The position numbers and the translations under genes are program-made. The notes under the pieces were generated by a model that was not told the origin of the DNA, did no database searches, and saw only the letters and a list, made by a program, of their open reading frames with translations. A stretch of 40,452 bases of DNA from assembly GCA_902770845.1 (NCBI GenBank), contig CACXUV010000012.1:1-40452 (forward strand), read 5' to 3'. Positions 34,122 to 40,452 of the stretch are shown here, one piece after another. Every line of letters starts with the position of its first letter. The first letter of the stretch is position 1. This DNA is from an uncultured Prevotellaceae bacterium. GTDB lineage: Bacteria > Bacteroidota > Bacteroidia > Bacteroidales > Bacteroidaceae.

Positions 34122-35818
34122 ACAAGCAAAATCGTTTTTCGCCCCTGTGGCTGGCCCTGGCCGCCATCGTGGGCATTTTCATCGGAACATTCTATGCCAA
34201 CCACTTTGGCGGCAACCGCCTGAGCATCATCAACTCGGGCACCAACAAGCTGAACAACCTGCTGCACATTGTGGACGACCAGTATGTGGACACCGTCAAC
34301 GTGAACGACCTGGTGGAGAAAGCCATGCCCACCATTCTGAGCGAACTGGACCCTCACTCGGTCTACATCTCGGCCAAGGACAAGCAGATAGCCGAAGACG
34401 ACCTGCGCGGCTCGTTTTCGGGCGTGGGCATCGAGTTCACAATCCGCAAAGACACGCTGCGCGTGCAAAGAGTCATCAGCAACGGCCCCTCAGAGCGTGC
34501 CGGAGTGCTGGTGGGCGACAAGATTGTGGAGGTCGACGATTCGGCCTTTGTGGGAAAGTCGCTCACCAACGAAGAGGCCATGCACCGGCTGAAGGGTCCC
34601 AAGGACACCAAGGTGAAGCTGGGCATCGTGCGCCATGGCGACAAAGAACTGCGCCACATCACCGTGACACGTGGCGAAATTCCGATGCACAGCGTGAACG
34701 CCGTCTACATGCTCGACGACGAAACAGGCTACATACGCATCAAGAACTTTGGTGAGAACACCTATCCCGAAGTGCTCGTGGGCCTGGCAAAGCTGGCACA
34801 GGAGGGCTTCAAGAGCCTGGTCATCGACCTGCGCGGCAACACAGGCGGCTACCTGGGTTCGGCTGTCCAGATAGCCAACGAGCTGCTGCCCAAGAACCGC
34901 CTCATCGTCTACACCGAAGGACGCCACTCGCCCCGCCAAGACTTTCGCAGCGACGGGCGCGGCAGCTATCAGCAGATTCCGCTGGTGGTGCTCATCGACG
35001 AAGGGTCGGCCTCGGCCAGCGAAATCCTGGCCGGAGCCATTCAGGACAACGACCGTGGCACCATCATTGGCCGTCGCTCGTTTGGCAAGGGCCTGGTGCA
35101 GCAGCCCATCGAGTTCAACGACGGCTCGATGATGCGACTCACCATTGCCCGCTACTACACCCCCGCAGGCCGCTGCATACAGAAGCCCTACGTGAACGGA
35201 CAGGACAAGGACTACGAAGAAGACCTGCTCATGCGCTACCAGCACGGCGAGTTCTTCTCGCAAGACAGCATCAAGCACACGGGGCCCGAATACAAGACGC
35301 GCAACGGACGCATTGTCTACGGCGGTGGCGGCATCACGCCCGACATCTTCGTGGCCGAAGACACTACCAACTACACCTCTTATTATAAAGAGGCCACCAT
35401 GTCGGGACTGGCGTTCCAGTTTGCCTACGACTACACCGACGACAACCGCACCGAACTGCTGAAGCAAGACAACATGAAGCAGATGGAGCAGTACTTGAAG
35501 CGACAGAACATCGTAGACAAGTTTGCCTCCTATGCCGACAAGAACGGACTGAAACGCCGCAACCTCATGATACAGAAGTCGCACAAGCTGCTCGAAACGT
35601 TCCTCGTGAGCCGCATCATCTACAACATGCTCGACGAGCAGCAGTGGATTGAGTATCTCAATGCCGACGACCCTGCCATCCTCAACGCCCTGCAGCTGTT
35701 CAAGGCCAACGATGCCTTTCCCAAGGCCCCGGCCGAGAAGGACGGGAAGCGCGCTCAAACCAAAATCAGGAGAGCGCATCGCTGCGGTCTCCTGACTGTT
35801 TCCGGAAATTTTTGCTAA
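34118..35818 (+). CDS. S41-family C-terminal processing protease (CtpA/Prc type)
   Basis: The 566-residue protein has an N-terminal membrane anchor (about residues 9-27, 'LWLALAAIVGIFIGTFYA') and so faces the periplasm. A PDZ domain covers about 95-190 ('GVGIEFTIRK', 'GPSERAGVLVGDKIVEVDD'). The serine/lysine catalytic region has Ser299 in 'EGSASASEILAG', Lys324 in 'RRSFGKGLVQ' and Gln328, spaced as in CtpB and Prc. It degrades or trims proteins at their C-termini. ATG 34118 overlaps the deaminase stop; the open frame extends further upstream but only as a shadow of the deaminase. The last ~18 residues are encoded across a hairpin (35766-35795) and may be a read-through extension. The stop is 2 nt from a convergent gene. 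Confidence 0.93.
   Translation: MNKQNRFSPLWLALAAIVGIFIGTFYANHFGGNRLSIINSGTNKLNNLLHIVDDQYVDTVNVNDLVEKAMPTILSELDPHSVYISAKDKQIAEDDLRGSFSGVGIEFTIRKDTLRVQRVISNGPSERAGVLVGDKIVEVDDSAFVGKSLTNEEAMHRLKGPKDTKVKLGIVRHGDKELRHITVTRGEIPMHSVNAVYMLDDETGYIRIKNFGENTYPEVLVGLAKLAQEGFKSLVIDLRGNTGGYLGSAVQIANELLPKNRLIVYTEGRHSPRQDFRSDGRGSYQQIPLVVLIDEGSASASEILAGAIQDNDRGTIIGRRSFGKGLVQQPIEFNDGSMMRLTIARYYTPAGRCIQKPYVNGQDKDYEEDLLMRYQHGEFFSQDSIKHTGPEYKTRNGRIVYGGGGITPDIFVAEDTTNYTSYYKEATMSGLAFQFAYDYTDDNRTELLKQDNMKQMEQYLKRQNIVDKFASYADKNGLKRRNLMIQKSHKLLETFLVSRIIYNMLDEQQWIEYLNADDPAILNALQLFKANDAFPKAPAEKDGKRAQTKIRRAHRCGLLTVSGNFC
35766..35795 (+). terminator. Hairpin inside the end of the S41 protease gene
   Basis: TCAGGAGA (35766-35773) pairs with TCTCCTGA (35788-35795), with a further CGC/GCG pairing inside. 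A T run (35809-35813, after AAA) follows 13 nt later. It resembles a terminator but lies within the coding region, before the stop. Confidence 0.45.
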
Positions 35819-35820
35819 CT

Positions 35821-36324
35821 TTACTTGAAAATGTTCTCCTTTATGAGCTGCTGAATGTCGGCAGGCGTGCTCTTCACCTTGCAGCAGTCCACAATCCACC
35901 TCACGAGCTTGTCGGGCATGGTGGGCTGTTTCTTCCAGATGTCGTGACGATTCATCCAGCGGCCCCTGAAGGTGGTCTTGTCTACCAGCACCATGTCGCC
36001 GTCTTTCGTGGAACGGCCCATCTCGGTGTAGACACCATTCTTGAAGGTGTAGGTGCCATACTCATGAGGCAGAACAGTGCACTTGCCATCCTTCGACAGC
36101 ACAATCTCGGCACAGGCATACTCGCCGTTGGCACCATAGTACTTGAACTGGGTGTAGCCACGCTCCTTGCCGCACACCACTTCCTTCTCGCCCTCCCACT
36201 GCATCTTCTGCATCAGCCATGCGCCGACGAGTTCCTTGTCGGCCACTTTCGGGGTCTGGGCGCTCACACTGACTGCGCTGAACAGCAGGGCAGCCATCAT
36301 CCACATAATCTTCTTTTTCATCAT
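35821..36324 (-). CDS. Small secreted protein, lipocalin-like (DUF4488-type?)
   Basis: The protein has 167 residues with a signal peptide ending 'SAVSVSA' (about residue 22). The mature part has 'LVGAWLMQKMQWEGEK', a run of short beta strands ('GTYTFKNGVYTEMG', 'DGDMVLVDKTTFRGRWM') and a helical end ('MPDKLVRWIVDCCKV'). This looks like a lipocalin-type beta-barrel of the kind found in small Bacteroidota secreted proteins. The family name is a guess and no ligand can be given. The opening LxGAW motif also occurs in the sensor part of the regulator encoded next to it. It has its own promoter (36371-36402). Confidence 0.75.
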   Translation of the reverse strand: MMKKKIMWMMAALLFSAVSVSAQTPKVADKELVGAWLMQKMQWEGEKEVVCGKERGYTQFKYYGANGEYACAEIVLSKDGKCTVLPHEYGTYTFKNGVYTEMGRSTKDGDMVLVDKTTFRGRWMNRHDIWKKQPTMPDKLVRWIVDCCKVKSTPADIQQLIKENIFK

Positions 36325-36370
36325 TGCTACGTTTTTAGTTTTGGTTTAACATTGAGTGAATTATCGACGG

Positions 36371-36402
36371 CAAAGTTACGGGCATTTCCTCGCTCAGCCA
36401 AG
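36371..36402 (-). promoter_or_regulatory. Promoter of the small secreted protein
   Basis: On the minus strand CTTGG (TTG at 36399-36401), a 20-bp spacer, then TAACTTTG (36371-36378), 46 nt before ATG 36324. Confidence 0.65.
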
Positions 36403-36483
36403 AGAATGGCTTTGCATTTCCTTTGCAATTGCCCTTGCAAACAAAGTGCAATGCGATGAGGGCCAATGGGGGCGTGCGAGGCG

Positions 36484-37503
36484 CTATGTGCCGATGGTCA
36501 TCAGGAAGTCGTCCCAGTCCTTTGCCCCACCCTTGCGTGCGAACACCTTTTTATACAGTCGGCTGCGCACGGTGCTGATGGTGCTCACATCGCGGGCCAG
36601 CACAGCGGCAATGTCCTTGGGCTGAATGCGCAGCTTGATGAGCAAGCACACCTGATACTCCAGTTGCGACATGGGGTGAAGACTGCGCAACTGACTGGCA
36701 AAGCCAGGGTAGACGCTCTTCAGGTGCTGCTCCACTTCGCCCCATTCGTCCTCCTTCAGTCGCTCTCCGCTGGCCATTCTTTTCAGCAAAGTGGCATAGG
36801 CATCCGAAGCAAAGAACTGGCTCTCCACCGATGCCACGGCCTGTCTCACTGCCTGCGGCCGATGTGCCTGCACGTCCTGAATCTGATGCAGCTGCAGTTG
36901 CAGCTGGTGCCTTGCCTTGTGATTGTAGTAGGCGGCCGTCAGCGACATGACCACAATGAAAGCCGTGACCAGTGCAAGCCACAGGATGGTGCGCTCCTGC
37001 TGTCGCTCCTTCACCGAAAGGAAATAGCACTTCGCGTCGGCCGCCATGTCGCCTTCCTGCTCTTTCCCAACAATGTCGCGAATTTCGCTGCCCCACTCCT
37101 GGTAGAGGCTGTCGGCCCGCAGCCACGAAAGCAAGATGCCGTAGCGCTGAATGGTGAGCGAGTCGCCATTGAGGCTGAGCGGATGCGGGTCGCCGTCCTC
37201 CAGGTAGAGCAGCTGGCCGCCGCCCTTGTCCACCAGCGTCACGGTGGCCTTGCCACAAGGCTTGACAACCAGCCCCGATGGCGTTGTGGTGAGGAAACAT
37301 TCGTAGAACAGACTGTCGCCGTCGTAGATCATGCAATAGGTGCCATTCTCCTTCAGCTCATAGTGCTTCGTCCGCCCGTAGGGGTAGTCCACCTGCCGCA
37401 GCATCCAGGCCCCTTGCAGATAGAAATCATCCTGCTGCTCCGTGGTCTGATGACAGGCCAGAAGCAGCGGGATGATTGATAGTAGCAGCAAAATTTTCTT
37501 CAT
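36484..37503 (-). CDS. Membrane-anchored HTH regulator with lipobox and lipocalin-like sensor domain
   Basis: The protein has 339 residues from ATG 37503; the longer frame to 37599 crosses the promoter. It begins MKKILLLLSIIPLLLACHQT, with a lipobox and candidate lipidated Cys17. Residues about 28-165 form a lipocalin-like beta domain ('LQGAWMLRQVDYPYGRTKHY'). A single transmembrane helix lies at 172-192 ('ILWLALVTAFIVVMSLTAAY'). A helical, partly coiled-coil segment follows (193-265), then a LuxR/GerE-like HTH at about 275-325 ('MSQLEYQVCLLIKLRIQPKD', 'STISTVRSRLYKKVF'). The layout suggests a one-component regulator sensing a periplasmic ligand and binding DNA in the cytoplasm. Similar Bacteroidota HTH proteins more often carry TPR sensors. 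The target genes are unknown; the adjacent secreted protein, the GH2 gene or the pectin locus are candidates. Confidence 0.78.
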   Translation of the reverse strand: MKKILLLLSIIPLLLACHQTTEQQDDFYLQGAWMLRQVDYPYGRTKHYELKENGTYCMIYDGDSLFYECFLTTTPSGLVVKPCGKATVTLVDKGGGQLLYLEDGDPHPLSLNGDSLTIQRYGILLSWLRADSLYQEWGSEIRDIVGKEQEGDMAADAKCYFLSVKERQQERTILWLALVTAFIVVMSLTAAYYNHKARHQLQLQLHQIQDVQAHRPQAVRQAVASVESQFFASDAYATLLKRMASGERLKEDEWGEVEQHLKSVYPGFASQLRSLHPMSQLEYQVCLLIKLRIQPKDIAAVLARDVSTISTVRSRLYKKVFARKGGAKDWDDFLMTIGT

Positions 37504-37519
37504 CGTTACATTTTTGCTG

Positions 37520-37551
37520 CAAAAGTAACGTTTTTCAGCAAAAACGGCAAG
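37520..37551 (-). promoter_or_regulatory. Promoter of the membrane-anchored regulator
   Basis: On the minus strand CTTG (TTG at 37548-37550), a 20-bp spacer, then TACTTTTG (37520-37527), 16 nt before ATG 37503. The leader is therefore very short. Confidence 0.6.
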
Positions 37552-37623
37552 ACGATGAGTTTGCAATTCGTTTGCAACCACATAAGTAGATGGACGCAAT
37601 TATCTTATACAAACAGATGATGC

Positions 37624-40452
<2,829 letters not shown>

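Overview
The window reads as a chromosomal segment of a Bacteroidota bacterium, most likely Prevotella/Segatella-like. The reasons are a SusC/SusD pair, promoters of the Bacteroidota type (TTTG, 19-20 bp, TAnnTTTG), surface lipoproteins with acidic residues after the lipid cysteine, weak Shine-Dalgarno sequences, and several secreted enzymes ending in the short 'VYNLxGQxV...GxYIVNGKK' tail common in Prevotella. No rRNA, tRNA, CRISPR array or complete insertion sequence was recognised.

Layout. Positions 1-3471 are amino-acid biosynthesis: the end of an aminotransferase gene, a fused DAHP synthase/chorismate mutase, tyrA, and convergent serB. Positions 3561-29933 hold a large pectin-utilisation locus in several transcription units: (i) a 1628-residue GH28-GH105-(alpha/alpha)6 fusion plus a PL1-type pectate lyase; (ii) an opposite-strand secreted protein with carbohydrate-binding-like domains and no recognisable catalytic domain; (iii) a 2048-residue multidomain pectin methylesterase with a large internal duplication; (iv) susC, susD and a DUF4957/DUF5123-like surface lipoprotein; (v) a PD-(D/E)XK (Rpn-type) nuclease gene in close tandem with a second PL1 pectate lyase. 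Terminator hairpins and -7 boxes separate these units. Positions 30113-35818 carry an M3 peptidase, a repeat-rich intergenic region, a second Rpn-type nuclease gene, dCMP deaminase and an S41 C-terminal processing protease. Positions 35821-40452 (minus strand) carry a small secreted protein, an unusual membrane-anchored HTH regulator and a GH2 beta-galactosidase cut by the window edge.

How the pectin genes work together (inferred from family roles): the methylesterase removes methyl groups from homogalacturonan. The two PL1 lyases and the GH28 domain cut the backbone. SusC, SusD and the surface lipoprotein bind and import oligosaccharides. The GH105 domain removes the terminal unsaturated uronic acid that lyases generate. 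The third domain of the fusion probably acts on another linkage. No dedicated PUL regulator (hybrid two-component system, SusR or ECF sigma) lies inside the locus, but three of its plus-strand leaders share the motif CTAAAACTAYYAA.

Most unusual items: the triple catalytic fusion; the 22-bp phased palindrome array at 12284-12400; two Rpn-type genes, each with its own promoter, a 24-bp in-frame repeat tract and near-zero spacing to the next gene; and a regulator that combines a lipobox, a lipocalin-like domain, a transmembrane helix and an HTH.
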